From Massilia oculi (GTDB lineage: Bacteria > Pseudomonadota > Gammaproteobacteria > Burkholderiales > Burkholderiaceae_D): a stretch of 64,000 bases of DNA. The stretch spans positions 4,588,001 through 4,652,000 of the forward strand of contig NZ_CP029343.1 of assembly GCF_003143515.1 (NCBI RefSeq). The letters are read 5' to 3'. Positions 26,467-34,256 of this stretch are shown here, in pieces; the stretch's first letter is position 1, and each line of letters starts with the position of its first letter. A program made the position numbers and the translations under genes. The notes under the pieces are model-generated. The model ran no database searches. It saw only the letters and a program-made list of their open reading frames with translations, and was not told the DNA's origin.

Positions 26467-26979
26467 TTATTGGATCTGGAGCGACACGGCGCCCAGCTCT
26501 TCCTTGCCCGCCGCGTTCGCCGCCAGCTTGCCCTTGCCCGTCCAGGTGAACGGCACCTTGACCACTTCGCGTCCGCCCGCCTCGCGCGCCGCTTCCACCA
26601 CCAGCTTGTAGTCGCCGGCCGCCAGCTTGTCGATGCCGAATCTGGCGCCGCCGAACTTCATGGTGTGGGTGCCGGGCGCGCGGGTGGCGCCGCTGACGCC
26701 GTCGATCGGCAGGGTGGCGTCGCGGCCCGCCTTGCGCCACCAGGTGCGCAAGTCCTTGACCCATTTCTCGCCGCCCTTGTCCTTCATCTTGAGGTCGTAC
26801 AGCACGGCCAGGTTGGAAGCGACGTTCTGGTCGGCATTCTCGATCCAGATCGCCACATAGGGCTTGTGGTATTCGGCCACGTTCAGCTGCGGCAGGTCGA
26901 ACTTGACGGACAGGTCGGCGCCCATGGCCCAGCCGGATGCGAGCGGGAGGGTGAGGGCGAGCGAATGGGACAGTTTCAT
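26467..26979 (-). CDS. DUF2271 periplasmic protein, predicted covalently flavinylated
   Basis: A 170-residue exported protein with signal peptide about residues 1-20 (cleavage near AMG-AD). The mature part is one DUF2271 domain with YVAIWIENADQN and DLRTWWRKAGRD. Residues 93-99 read D-G-V-S-G-A-T, matching the ApbE target pattern D-x-x-(S/T)-G-A-T known from NqrC and RnfG, so T99 (codon 26683-26685) is the predicted FMN site. ApbE is coded in the same operon. The protein would shuttle electrons on the periplasmic side between the PepSY membrane protein and an unknown acceptor (inference). Confidence 0.85.
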   Translation of the reverse strand: MKLSHSLALTLPLASGWAMGADLSVKFDLPQLNVAEYHKPYVAIWIENADQNVASNLAVLYDLKMKDKGGEKWVKDLRTWWRKAGRDATLPIDGVSGATRAPGTHTMKFGGARFGIDKLAAGDYKLVVEAAREAGGREVVKVPFTWTGKGKLAANAAGKEELGAVSLQIQ

Positions 26980-27004
26980 TCTTGGTCTTCTCTCGGTTGA
27001 TGGA

Positions 27005-27676
27005 TCAGTGGACGAACAGGAGGGCCAGCACGATCGGCAGCACGATGCCGAATCCGACCACTGGCCAGGTCGACGGCCGTTTGGCCGCGTGGTACTTCAG
27101 GATCAAAAAGCCGGTAATGCAGAACACCACGCAGGCGATGGCGAAGATGTCGATGAACCAGCTCCACACCGCGCCCGTGTTGCGGCCCTTGTGCATATCG
27201 TTGAGCCACGAGATCCAGCCGCGGTCGGTCTTCTCGAATTCGGCGCTGCCGTCGACGGCGATGCGCAGCCAGGCGTCGCCGCCGGGGCGGGGCAGGGCGA
27301 CGTAGGCGTCCTCTTCGCTCCATTCGGCGCGCTTGCCGCGCACGTCGACCGGGAAGGCGGCATTGGTCCAGTCCGCGATCTCGCTCGGCAGCGGCACTTC
27401 GGCGTCGGCGTGGTCTTCGGCATAGGCCTGCAACTGGGCCCGCAGCGGCTCGGGGAGCGTCGCCTTCAGGCGCGTGACGACGGGCCTGGCCTCGATCAGG
27501 GTGGCATTGTTCAGGGTCAGTCCGGTAAAGCTGAACAGCAGCATGGCCATCAGGCAGATGGCCGAACTGATCCAATGCCACTGGTGCAGCTGCTTGAGCC
27601 ACATGGCGCGGCTGGCGCCGGGCAGGGCGCTTTCAGTCGCGGATTTGTTCTTGAGAGGAGTTGCAGTAGAAGACAT
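27005..27676 (-). CDS. PepSY-associated transmembrane protein
   Basis: First gene of the iron-regulated operon, 223 residues. It has TM1 with LHQWHWISSAICLMAMLLF (about 29-50), a periplasmic PepSY-like part (about 60-150, ending in DRGWISWLNDMHKGRNTG), TM2 (about 155-180, WSWFIDIFAIACVVFCITG) and TM3 (about 195-221). Histidines in the LHQWHW and NDMHKG segments are candidate heme ligands. PepSY membrane proteins are thought to carry electrons across the inner membrane, for example in siderophore iron reduction. ATG 27676 lies only 3 nt from a Fur box and has no Shine-Dalgarno. Confidence 0.85.
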   Translation of the reverse strand: MSSTATPLKNKSATESALPGASRAMWLKQLHQWHWISSAICLMAMLLFSFTGLTLNNATLIEARPVVTRLKATLPEPLRAQLQAYAEDHADAEVPLPSEIADWTNAAFPVDVRGKRAEWSEEDAYVALPRPGGDAWLRIAVDGSAEFEKTDRGWISWLNDMHKGRNTGAVWSWFIDIFAIACVVFCITGFLILKYHAAKRPSTWPVVGFGIVLPIVLALLFVH

Positions 27677-27679
27677 CCA

Positions 27680-27702
27680 TAAATGATAACGATTATCATT
27701 TA
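27680..27702. promoter_or_regulatory. Fur box
   Basis: A perfect inverted repeat: 10-nt arms TAAATGATAA (27680-27689) and TTATCATTTA (27693-27702) around CGA. It closely matches the Fur consensus built on GATAATGATAATCATTATC and covers the -10 of the promoter for the PepSY operon, so iron-loaded Fur should block transcription. Confidence 0.93.
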
Positions 27703-27711
27703 CATGGTCAA
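27683..27711 (-). promoter_or_regulatory. Promoter of the PepSY-DUF2271-DUF4198-apbE operon
   Basis: On the minus strand, -35 TTGACC (27711-27706) and -10 TATCAT (27688-27683) are separated by exactly 17 bp. The expected transcription start is about 27676, which is the A of the PepSY ATG, so the message may be leaderless. The -10 lies inside the Fur box. Confidence 0.7.
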
Positions 27712-27912
27712 CTCGGCAATGTGTTCATCGGCACGATGAATGCCAAAAGTGCGACACAGAGAAACACATTTTGTAATAAATAATTTCTTGGACCAGGGTC
27801 TGCCTTGGTCAAGATCATGCGTTACAATAATGTGCGCAAATTGGCAGGATTTTGCACACGTATTTTGGTACCGAACAGTCCTTCCCCCACAACTTGATGT
27901 CTTGAAGTGCAA
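27703..27912. promoter_or_regulatory. odhA upstream region, 5' part
   Basis: No gene seen. Part is AT-rich. TACAAT at 27823-27828 is a fair -10 candidate for odhA, with only a weak CTGCCT (27800-27805) as -35. An imperfect inverted repeat CTTGGACCA / TGGTCAAG spans 27788-27813 next to it and may be an operator. Confidence 0.35.
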
Positions 27913-27997
27913 TCCGCTAACCGGTCAGGCCGTGTCGCGGAAGGTTTTAAACAACCCGCCCAAACCTCGCGAAGCGCGAAAAGAAAGGTGAGCAAGA
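27913..27997 (+). ncRNA. Structured odhA/sucA leader, candidate cis-regulatory RNA
   Basis: Stem TCCGC/GCGGA (27913-27917 with 27937-27941) is followed by two mutually exclusive pairings. AGGTTT (27942-27947) can pair with AAACCT (27962-27967). The ACCT of that same arm (27964-27967) can instead pair with AGGT (27986-27989), which contains the Shine-Dalgarno; a CGCG/CGCG mini-stem (27968-27978) stacks inside. This is a switch-like layout controlling access to the ribosome site. A conserved sucA RNA motif is known upstream of sucA in Burkholderiales; I could not test the match to its model. Confidence 0.5.
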
Positions 27998-30853
27998 ATG
28001 ATGCAACAATATAACGCCAACTCCTACCTGTTCGGCGGCAATGCCCCGTACGTGGAAGAGTTGTACGAGGCCTATCTGGACAATCCGACGGCGGTGCCCG
28101 AAAACTGGCGCGCCTACTTCGACCAGATGCAACACGTGCCGGCAGTCGACGGCTCGAACCGCCCCGACGTGGTGCACTCCTCGGTGGTGGCCTCGTTCGC
28201 GGAACGCGCCAAGCAGGGCCCGATCCGTACCGTCGTCGCTTCGGCCGACTCCGAACTGGGCCGCAAGCGCGTCGCCGTCACCCAGATCACCGCCGCCTAC
28301 CGCTACCTCGGATCGCGCTGGGCCAACCTCGACCCGCTGCAGCGCCAGGAACGCCCACCCCTCCCAGAGCTCGACCCCGCCTTCTACGGCTTCACCGAAG
28401 CCGATCTCGACACCGTTTTCAATATCAGCAACACCTATTTCGGTCAGGAAACCGCGCCGCTGCGCGACATCCTGAACATGTTGCGTGATACCTATACCCG
28501 TTCGATCGGCGCCGAGTTCATGTACATCAGCGATCCGACCGAAAAGCGCTGGCTGCAAGAGCGCCTGGAATCGATCCGCTCGACCCCGACCTTCAGCGCC
28601 GAGAAGAAGAAGCACATCCTCGAGCGCCTGACCGCGGCCGAAGGCCTGGAGCGCTACCTGCACACCAAGTACGTCGGCGCCAAGCGTTTCTCGCTGGAAG
28701 GCGGCGAATCGTTCATCGCCTCGATCGACGAAGTGATCCAGCGCGCTGGTGAAAAAGGCATCCAGGAAATCGTGATCGGCATGGCCCACCGCGGCCGCCT
28801 GAACGTGCTGGTCAACACTCTGGGCAAGAGCCCGGCTGACCTGTTCGAAGAATTCGAAGGCAAGCATGCCGACGACCTGCCGGCAGGCGACGTGAAATAC
28901 CACCAGGGCTTCTCGAGCGACATCTCGACCCCGGGCGGTCCGGTCCACCTGTCGCTGGCGTTTAATCCTTCTCACCTCGAGATCGTCAACCCGGTCGTCG
29001 AAGGCTCGGTCAAGGCGCGCATGATGCGTCGCGGCGACAAGAAGGGCAAGGAAGTGCTGCCGATCCTGGTGCACGGCGACGCTGCGTTCGCCGGCCAGGG
29101 CGTGGTCATGGAAACCCTGAACCTGGCGCAGACCCGCGGCTACGGCACCGGCGGCACCGTCCACATCGTCATCAACAACCAGATCGGCTTCACCACGTCG
29201 GATCCGCGCGACGCGCGCTCGACCCTGTACTGCTCGGACGTCGTCAAGATGATCGAAGCGCCGGTGCTGCACGTGAACGCCGACGATCCTGAAGCCGTCG
29301 TGCTGGCCAGCCAGATCGCCCTCGACTACCGCGCCGAGTTCGGCAAGGACGTCGTGGTCGACATCATCTGCTACCGCAAACTGGGCCACAACGAGCAGGA
29401 CACCCCAGCGCTGACCCAGCCGCTGATGTACAAGAAGATCGCCAAGCACCCGGGCACCCGCAAGCTGTACGCCGAGAAGCTGGCCGCGCAGGGCACGATC
29501 GAAGCCGACGGCGGCGACAAGCTGGTCGCGGCCTACCGCGACGCCATGGACGCCGGCAAGCACACGGTCGATCCGGTGCTGACCAACTTCAAGGGCAAGT
29601 ACGCCGTCGACTGGGCGCCGTTCCTGAACAAGAAGTGGACCGACGCCGCCGACACCGCCGTGCCGGTCACCGAACTGAAGCGCCTGGCCGAACGCATCAC
29701 CAAGGTCCCTGAAGGTTTCAAGCCGCACTCGCTGGTCGACAAGGTGCTGGCCGACCGCGCCGCCATGGGCCGCGGGGAGATGAACCTCGACTGGGGCATG
29801 GGCGAGCACCTGGCCTTCGCCTCGCTGCTGGCGTCGGGCTACGCGATCCGCCTGTCGGGCCAGGATGCCGGCCGCGGCACCTTCGTGCACCGCCACGCCG
29901 TGCTGCACGACCAGAACCGCGAGCGCTGGGACCAGGGCATCTACCTGCCACTGGCCAATGTCTCCGACAATCAGGCCGACTTCACCGTGATCGACTCGGT
30001 GCTGTCCGAAGAAGCAGTGCTGGGCTTCGAATACGGCTTCTCGACCGCCGAGCCGAACACCCTGACCATCTGGGAAGCCCAGTTCGGCGACTTCGTCAAC
30101 GGCGCGCAAGTCGTCATCGACCAGTTCATCGCCTCGGGCGAAGTGAAATGGGGCCGCGCCTCGGGCCTGGTCATGATGCTGCCGCACGGCTACGAAGGCC
30201 AGGGTCCGGAGCACTCGTCGGCCCGTATCGAGCGCTTCCTGCAACTGTGCGCCGACAACAATATGCAAGTGGTCCAGCCGACCACGGCTGCCCAGATCTT
30301 CCACCTGCTGCGCCGCCAGATGGTGCGCCAGTTCAGGAAGCCATTGGTGATCTTCACGCCGAAGTCGCTGCTGCGTAACAAGGACGCCGGTTCGTCGCTG
30401 ACCGACCTGACCAAGGGCGGCTTCCAGACCGTCATCGGCGAATGCGACGACAAGATCGACGCAGGCAAGGTCAAGCGCGTGATCGTGTGCTCGGGCAAGG
30501 TGTATTACGACCTGGTCAACGCACGCAAGGCACGCAGCAGCGCCGACACCGCGATCATCCGTATCGAGCAGATGTACCCGTTCCCGCACAAGTCGTTCGC
30601 CGCCGAACTCAAGAAGTTCCCGAACGCGACCGAGGTGGTGTGGGCGCAGGACGAGCCGCAGAACCAGGGTCCGTGGTTCCAGATCCAGCACAACATCTTC
30701 GAAGGCATGGAAGATGGCCAGCGCCTGGCCTACGCCGGTCGCGCCGCGTCGGCATCGCCGGCGGTGGGTTATGCGGACAAGCACATCGCACAGCAAAAAG
30801 AACTGCTGGAGACCGCGTTCTCGAAACTCAAGGGTTTCATCCTGACCAAATAA
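27998..30853 (+). CDS. odhA: 2-oxoglutarate dehydrogenase E1 component
   Basis: Thiamine-diphosphate enzyme (also named sucA) that decarboxylates 2-oxoglutarate and passes the succinyl group to the E2 lipoyl arm. The 951-residue product starts with the E2-binding type N terminus (SYLFGGNAPYVEELYEAYLDNP). It has the GMAHRGRLNVLVN motif, the HGDAAFAGQGVVMET thiamine-binding segment with FNPSHLEI, YGTGGTVHIVINNQIGFTT, and the C-terminal half with LPHGYEGQGPEHSS. Shine-Dalgarno AAAGG sits 9 nt before the ATG and can be masked by leader structure. First gene of the odh block. Confidence 0.97.
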   Translation: MMQQYNANSYLFGGNAPYVEELYEAYLDNPTAVPENWRAYFDQMQHVPAVDGSNRPDVVHSSVVASFAERAKQGPIRTVVASADSELGRKRVAVTQITAAYRYLGSRWANLDPLQRQERPPLPELDPAFYGFTEADLDTVFNISNTYFGQETAPLRDILNMLRDTYTRSIGAEFMYISDPTEKRWLQERLESIRSTPTFSAEKKKHILERLTAAEGLERYLHTKYVGAKRFSLEGGESFIASIDEVIQRAGEKGIQEIVIGMAHRGRLNVLVNTLGKSPADLFEEFEGKHADDLPAGDVKYHQGFSSDISTPGGPVHLSLAFNPSHLEIVNPVVEGSVKARMMRRGDKKGKEVLPILVHGDAAFAGQGVVMETLNLAQTRGYGTGGTVHIVINNQIGFTTSDPRDARSTLYCSDVVKMIEAPVLHVNADDPEAVVLASQIALDYRAEFGKDVVVDIICYRKLGHNEQDTPALTQPLMYKKIAKHPGTRKLYAEKLAAQGTIEADGGDKLVAAYRDAMDAGKHTVDPVLTNFKGKYAVDWAPFLNKKWTDAADTAVPVTELKRLAERITKVPEGFKPHSLVDKVLADRAAMGRGEMNLDWGMGEHLAFASLLASGYAIRLSGQDAGRGTFVHRHAVLHDQNRERWDQGIYLPLANVSDNQADFTVIDSVLSEEAVLGFEYGFSTAEPNTLTIWEAQFGDFVNGAQVVIDQFIASGEVKWGRASGLVMMLPHGYEGQGPEHSSARIERFLQLCADNNMQVVQPTTAAQIFHLLRRQMVRQFRKPLVIFTPKSLLRNKDAGSSLTDLTKGGFQTVIGECDDKIDAGKVKRVIVCSGKVYYDLVNARKARSSADTAIIRIEQMYPFPHKSFAAELKKFPNATEVVWAQDEPQNQGPWFQIQHNIFEGMEDGQRLAYAGRAASASPAVGYADKHIAQQKELLETAFSKLKGFILTK

Positions 30854-30897
30854 ACCGTTGGGGCCGAACATTGCACGTTCGGCTCCTGACCAAATAA
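30841..30897 (+). repeat. 13-bp direct repeat flanking a hairpin at the odhA 3' end
   Basis: CCTGACCAAATAA occurs at 30841-30853 (last codons and stop of odhA) and again at 30885-30897. The 31 bp between contain a hairpin GCCGAAC/GTTCGGC (30863-30869 with 30877-30883). A second small hairpin CCCGCG/CGCGGG follows at 30922-30940. The gap to odhB is 123 bp. Confidence 0.85.
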
Positions 30898-30976
30898 TGG
30901 CCGGGTAAGTAAAACCACGCTCCCGCGTCTCGTGCGCGGGGGTACTTGCAAAGAATAATCACTGGAGTTTTAAAAA

Positions 30977-32242
30977 ATGGCACAAATCGAAGTCAAGGTA
31001 CCTGTTCTGTCGGAATCCGTTGCTGAAGCAACCCTGCTGTCGTGGCACAAGAAAGTCGGCGAATCCGTGTCGCGCGACGAAAACATGATCGACATCGAGA
31101 CCGACAAGGTGGTCCTGGAACTGCCAGCGCCAAGCGCCGGCGTGATCGTGCAACTGCTGAAAGCCGACGGCGATACCGTCGTCGCGGGCGAAGTCATCGC
31201 AATCATCGATACCGAAGCATCGGCGCAGACCAGCCCGATCGCCGTCAAGGCCGTCCCATCGGCAGCGCCGAACGCATCGATCTCGGCCGCGCCTGCAGCC
31301 GCCCCGGCTGCAGACCAGTCGAAGGCCGGCGTCGCCATGCCGGCCGCCGCCAAGATCCTGGCCGACAACAATATGAGCGCGTCGAACGTCGAAGGCTCGG
31401 GCCGCGACGGCCGCGTGACCAAGGGCGACGCCCTGGCCGCCGTCGGCAACAAGCCGGCCGGCGCTGCGCCAGCCGCCGCGCCTGCTGCGCCGAAGGCCGC
31501 GCTGCAACAAGTCGCTGCTCCTGCACCGGCCAACCTGGGCGACCGCCCTGAAGAGCGCGTGCCGATGAGCCGCCTGCGCGCCCGTATCGCCGAGCGCCTG
31601 CTGCAATCGCAATCGACCAACGCCATCCTGACCACCTTCAACGAAGTGAACATGGCTCCGGTCATGGAGCTGCGTAACAAGTACAAGGACAAGTTCGAGA
31701 AAGAACACGGCGTCAAGCTGGGCTTCATGTCCTTCTTCGTCAAGGCCGCCGTTGCCGCGCTGAAGAAATACCCGATCCTGAACGCCTCGGTCGACGGCAA
31801 CGACATCATCTACCACGGCTACTTCGACATCGGCATCGCCGTCGGTTCGCCACGTGGCCTGGTGGTGCCGATCCTGCGCAACGCCGACCAGATGTCGATC
31901 GCCGAAATCGAGAAGAAGATCGGTGAGTTCGGCCAGAAAGCCAAGGATGGCAAGCTGACCCTGGACGACCTGTCGGGCGGTACCTTCTCGATCTCGAACG
32001 GCGGCGTGTTCGGCTCGATGCTGTCGACCCCGATCATCAACCCACCGCAGTCGGCGATCCTGGGCGTGCACGCGACCAAGGACCGCGCCGTCGTCGAGAA
32101 CGGCCAGATCGTCATCCGTCCGATGAACTACCTGGCGATGTCGTACGACCACCGCATCATCGACGGCCGCGAAGCCGTGCTGGGCCTGGTCGCGATGAAG
32201 GACGCGCTGGAAGATCCGGCCCGCCTGCTGCTGGACCTGTAA
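30977..32242 (+). CDS. odhB: Dihydrolipoyllysine succinyltransferase, E2 of 2-oxoglutarate dehydrogenase
   Basis: Core enzyme (also named sucB) that transfers the succinyl group from its lipoyl arm to CoA. The 421-residue protein has one lipoyl domain (residues about 1-78) with the lipoylated lysine in [13 protein letters not shown], an Ala/Pro-rich hinge, a peripheral-subunit-binding domain ([28 protein letters not shown], in pieces about 115-150), a second hinge and the catalytic domain ending with [13 protein letters not shown], which holds the catalytic His and Asp. Length is normal. Confidence 0.97.
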   Translation: MAQIEVKVPVLSESVAEATLLSWHKKVGESVSRDENMIDIETDKVVLELPAPSAGVIVQLLKADGDTVVAGEVIAIIDTEASAQTSPIAVKAVPSAAPNASISAAPAAAPAADQSKAGVAMPAAAKILADNNMSASNVEGSGRDGRVTKGDALAAVGNKPAGAAPAAAPAAPKAALQQVAAPAPANLGDRPEERVPMSRLRARIAERLLQSQSTNAILTTFNEVNMAPVMELRNKYKDKFEKEHGVKLGFMSFFVKAAVAALKKYPILNASVDGNDIIYHGYFDIGIAVGSPRGLVVPILRNADQMSIAEIEKKIGEFGQKAKDGKLTLDDLSGGTFSISNGGVFGSMLSTPIINPPQSAILGVHATKDRAVVENGQIVIRPMNYLAMSYDHRIIDGREAVLGLVAMKDALEDPARLLLDL

Positions 32243-32254
32243 TTCTCGTCACGT

Positions 32255-32280
32255 GCCGGCGCCGTCATGACGGCGCCGGC
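32255..32280. terminator. Perfect 26-bp palindrome after odhB
   Basis: A 13-nt arm GCCGGCGCCGTCA is followed directly by its complement, giving an 11-bp GC-rich stem with a 4-nt loop. It is followed by TTGCTGTTT, not a clean T run, so it may only reduce read-through into the PspC-like gene and lpdA. Confidence 0.5.
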
Positions 32281-32302
32281 TTGCTGTTTGCCGGAGAACG
32301 CC

Positions 32303-32656
32303 ATGTTGTCAGACGAAATCAAGCGGCTGCACGAGCTGCACCAGGCCGGCGCGCTGTCGGATGCCGAGTTCGAGCAGGCCAAGGCGCGCATCCTGTCGGG
32401 TGCGTCGACCGTCAGCCTCAGCAAGGAACCGCCAACCACCGAGCGGATTTCCTTCGACCAGCACCGCGACGACCTGTTGAGCGGCCTGCGCCGTTCGCGG
32501 CTCGACCGCTGGCTGGGCGGCGTGTGCGGCGGCCTGGCGCGCACCTACGGTCTCGAATCGTGGGTCTGGCGCCTGATCTTCGTGCTGTTCGTCCTGACGT
32601 TCGGCTTCGGCATCCTGATATACCTGCTGCTGTGGGTATTCATTCCGGAAGAATAA
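32303..32656 (+). CDS. SHOCT and PspC domain protein
   Basis: A 117-residue protein placed between odhB and lpdA. Residues about 1-33 form a SHOCT-type helical pair (IKRLHELHQAGALSDAEFE), and about 68-117 a PspC domain: RWLGGVCGGLARTYGLESW followed by a single transmembrane segment and an ending LLLWVFIPEE. PspC proteins sense or respond to membrane stress; here the soluble part is N-terminal. ATG 32303 is chosen because GGAG lies at 32293-32296; the longer open frame runs into the palindrome. Why it is inside the odh block is unknown. Confidence 0.85.
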   Translation: MLSDEIKRLHELHQAGALSDAEFEQAKARILSGASTVSLSKEPPTTERISFDQHRDDLLSGLRRSRLDRWLGGVCGGLARTYGLESWVWRLIFVLFVLTFGFGILIYLLLWVFIPEE

Positions 32657-32671
32657 AAAGGAATCAAAGTA

Positions 32672-34108
32672 ATGAGCGATAAACAATTTGACGTCGTCGT
32701 GATCGGCGGCGGTCCTGGCGGCTACATCGCCGCCATCCGCGCTGCCCAGCTGGGCTTCAAGACCGCCTGCATCGACGAGTGGAGCAACGCCGCCGGCAAG
32801 CCTGCCCCGGGCGGCACCTGCACCAACGTCGGCTGCATCCCGTCGAAAGCGCTGCTGCAATCGTCGGAGCACTTCGAGCACGCCGGCCACGCCTTCGCCG
32901 ACCACGGCATCAAGGTGTCGGGCCTGGAACTCGACCTGGGCACCATGCTCAAGCGCAAGGACACCATCGTCAAGCAGAACAACGACGGCATCCTGTTCCT
33001 GTTCAAGAAGAACAAGGTCACCTTCTTCCACGGCCGCGGCGCCTTCGCCGGCAAGCTCGAGGCCGATGCGGGCTACACCATCAACGTTTCGGGCCCGACC
33101 ACCGATACCATCACCGCGAAAAACGTGGTGGTGGCGACCGGTTCGAACGCACGCCAGCTGCCAGGCGCTGAATTCGACGAGAAGCTGATCCTGTCGAACA
33201 CCGGCGCACTGGCGATCGACGCCGTGCCGGGCAAGCTCGGCGTGATCGGCGCCGGCGTCATCGGCCTGGAAATGGGCAGCGTGTGGCGCCGTGTCGGCGC
33301 CGACGTCACGGTGCTGGAAGGCCTGCCGACCTTCCTGGGCGCGGTCGACGAGCAGATCGCCAAGGAAGCCCACAAGCTGTTCACCAAGCAGGGCCTGAAG
33401 ATCAACCTGGGCTGCAAGATCGGCGCGATCACCAAGGGCGCCAACGACGTCACCGTCGAATACGCCGATTCGACCGGCGCGGAACAGAAAGCGACTTTCG
33501 ACCGCCTGATCATCTCGATCGGCCGCGTGCCGAACACCAACGGCCTCGGCATCGAGACCGTCGGCCTGCAGTTGGATGAGCGCGGCTTCGTGGTGGTCGA
33601 CGACGAATGCCGCACCAGCCTGCCTGGCGTGTGGGCGGTGGGCGACGTCGTGCGCGGCCCGATGCTGGCGCACAAGGCCGAGGAAGAAGGCGTGGCGGTT
33701 GCCGAGCGCATCGCCGGCCAGCACGGCCACGTGAACTTCAACACCATCCCCTGGGTCATCTACACCTCGCCAGAGATTGCATGGGTCGGCAAGACCGAAC
33801 AGCAGCTGAAGGCAGAAGGCGTGCAGTACAAGGCCGGCACCTTCCCGTTCATGGCCAACGGCCGTGCGCGCGCGCTGGGCGACACCTCGGGCATGGTCAA
33901 GTTCCTGGCCGATGCCACGACCGATGAAATCCTGGGCGTGCACATCGTCGGTCCGATGGCGTCCGAGCTGATCTCGGAAGCCGTGGTCGCGATGGAGTTC
34001 AAGGCCTCGTCGGAAGACATCGCCCGCATCTGCCACGCGCACCCGTCGCTGTCGGAAGCGACCAAGGAAGCCGCGCTGGCGGTGGACAAGCGTTCGCTTA
34101 ATTTTTAA
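32672..34108 (+). CDS. lpdA: Dihydrolipoyl dehydrogenase
   Basis: E3 enzyme that reoxidises the dihydrolipoyl arm of E2, passing electrons through FAD to NAD. The 478-residue protein shows the FAD motif [17 protein letters not shown], the redox disulfide in [16 protein letters not shown], the NAD motif [13 protein letters not shown], an ATP-like [19 protein letters not shown] segment and the dimer-interface [15 protein letters not shown] with the catalytic histidine. It is 15 nt after the PspC-like gene. Last member of the odh block; a REP-like element follows. Confidence 0.97.
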   Translation: MSDKQFDVVVIGGGPGGYIAAIRAAQLGFKTACIDEWSNAAGKPAPGGTCTNVGCIPSKALLQSSEHFEHAGHAFADHGIKVSGLELDLGTMLKRKDTIVKQNNDGILFLFKKNKVTFFHGRGAFAGKLEADAGYTINVSGPTTDTITAKNVVVATGSNARQLPGAEFDEKLILSNTGALAIDAVPGKLGVIGAGVIGLEMGSVWRRVGADVTVLEGLPTFLGAVDEQIAKEAHKLFTKQGLKINLGCKIGAITKGANDVTVEYADSTGAEQKATFDRLIISIGRVPNTNGLGIETVGLQLDERGFVVVDDECRTSLPGVWAVGDVVRGPMLAHKAEEEGVAVAERIAGQHGHVNFNTIPWVIYTSPEIAWVGKTEQQLKAEGVQYKAGTFPFMANGRARALGDTSGMVKFLADATTDEILGVHIVGPMASELISEAVVAMEFKASSEDIARICHAHPSLSEATKEAALAVDKRSLNF

Positions 34109-34122
34109 GTAGTAGCAATGTG

Positions 34123-34223
34123 GGGTGGACGGCTCTGCCGTCCACGCGTTCAACCAACGGCGCCGTGCCACTTGCGTGGCGATGGACGCACGGGTTGAAC
34201 GCGTGGACGGGGACCCGTCCACC
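34123..34223. repeat. REP-like inverted pair between lpdA and zapE
   Basis: Two related units in opposite orientation. Unit 1 (34123-34155) contains a hairpin GTGGACGGC/GCCGTCCAC with TCT loop (34125-34145) and then GCGTTCAACC. Unit 2 (34193-34223) begins GGTTGAACGC and then has a GTGGACGGG/CCCGTCCAC hairpin. This layout matches bacterial interspersed mosaic (REP-pair) elements. It may come from many copies in the genome. Confidence 0.75.
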
Positions 34224-34256
34224 CTGCGTTTTTGGGCAACACTTAGCGGCAATGAT

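Noticed and set aside
27947..30871. Minus-strand open frame of 974 codons opposite odhA
   Set aside because: odhA on the plus strand is certain. The long frame results from high third-position GC.
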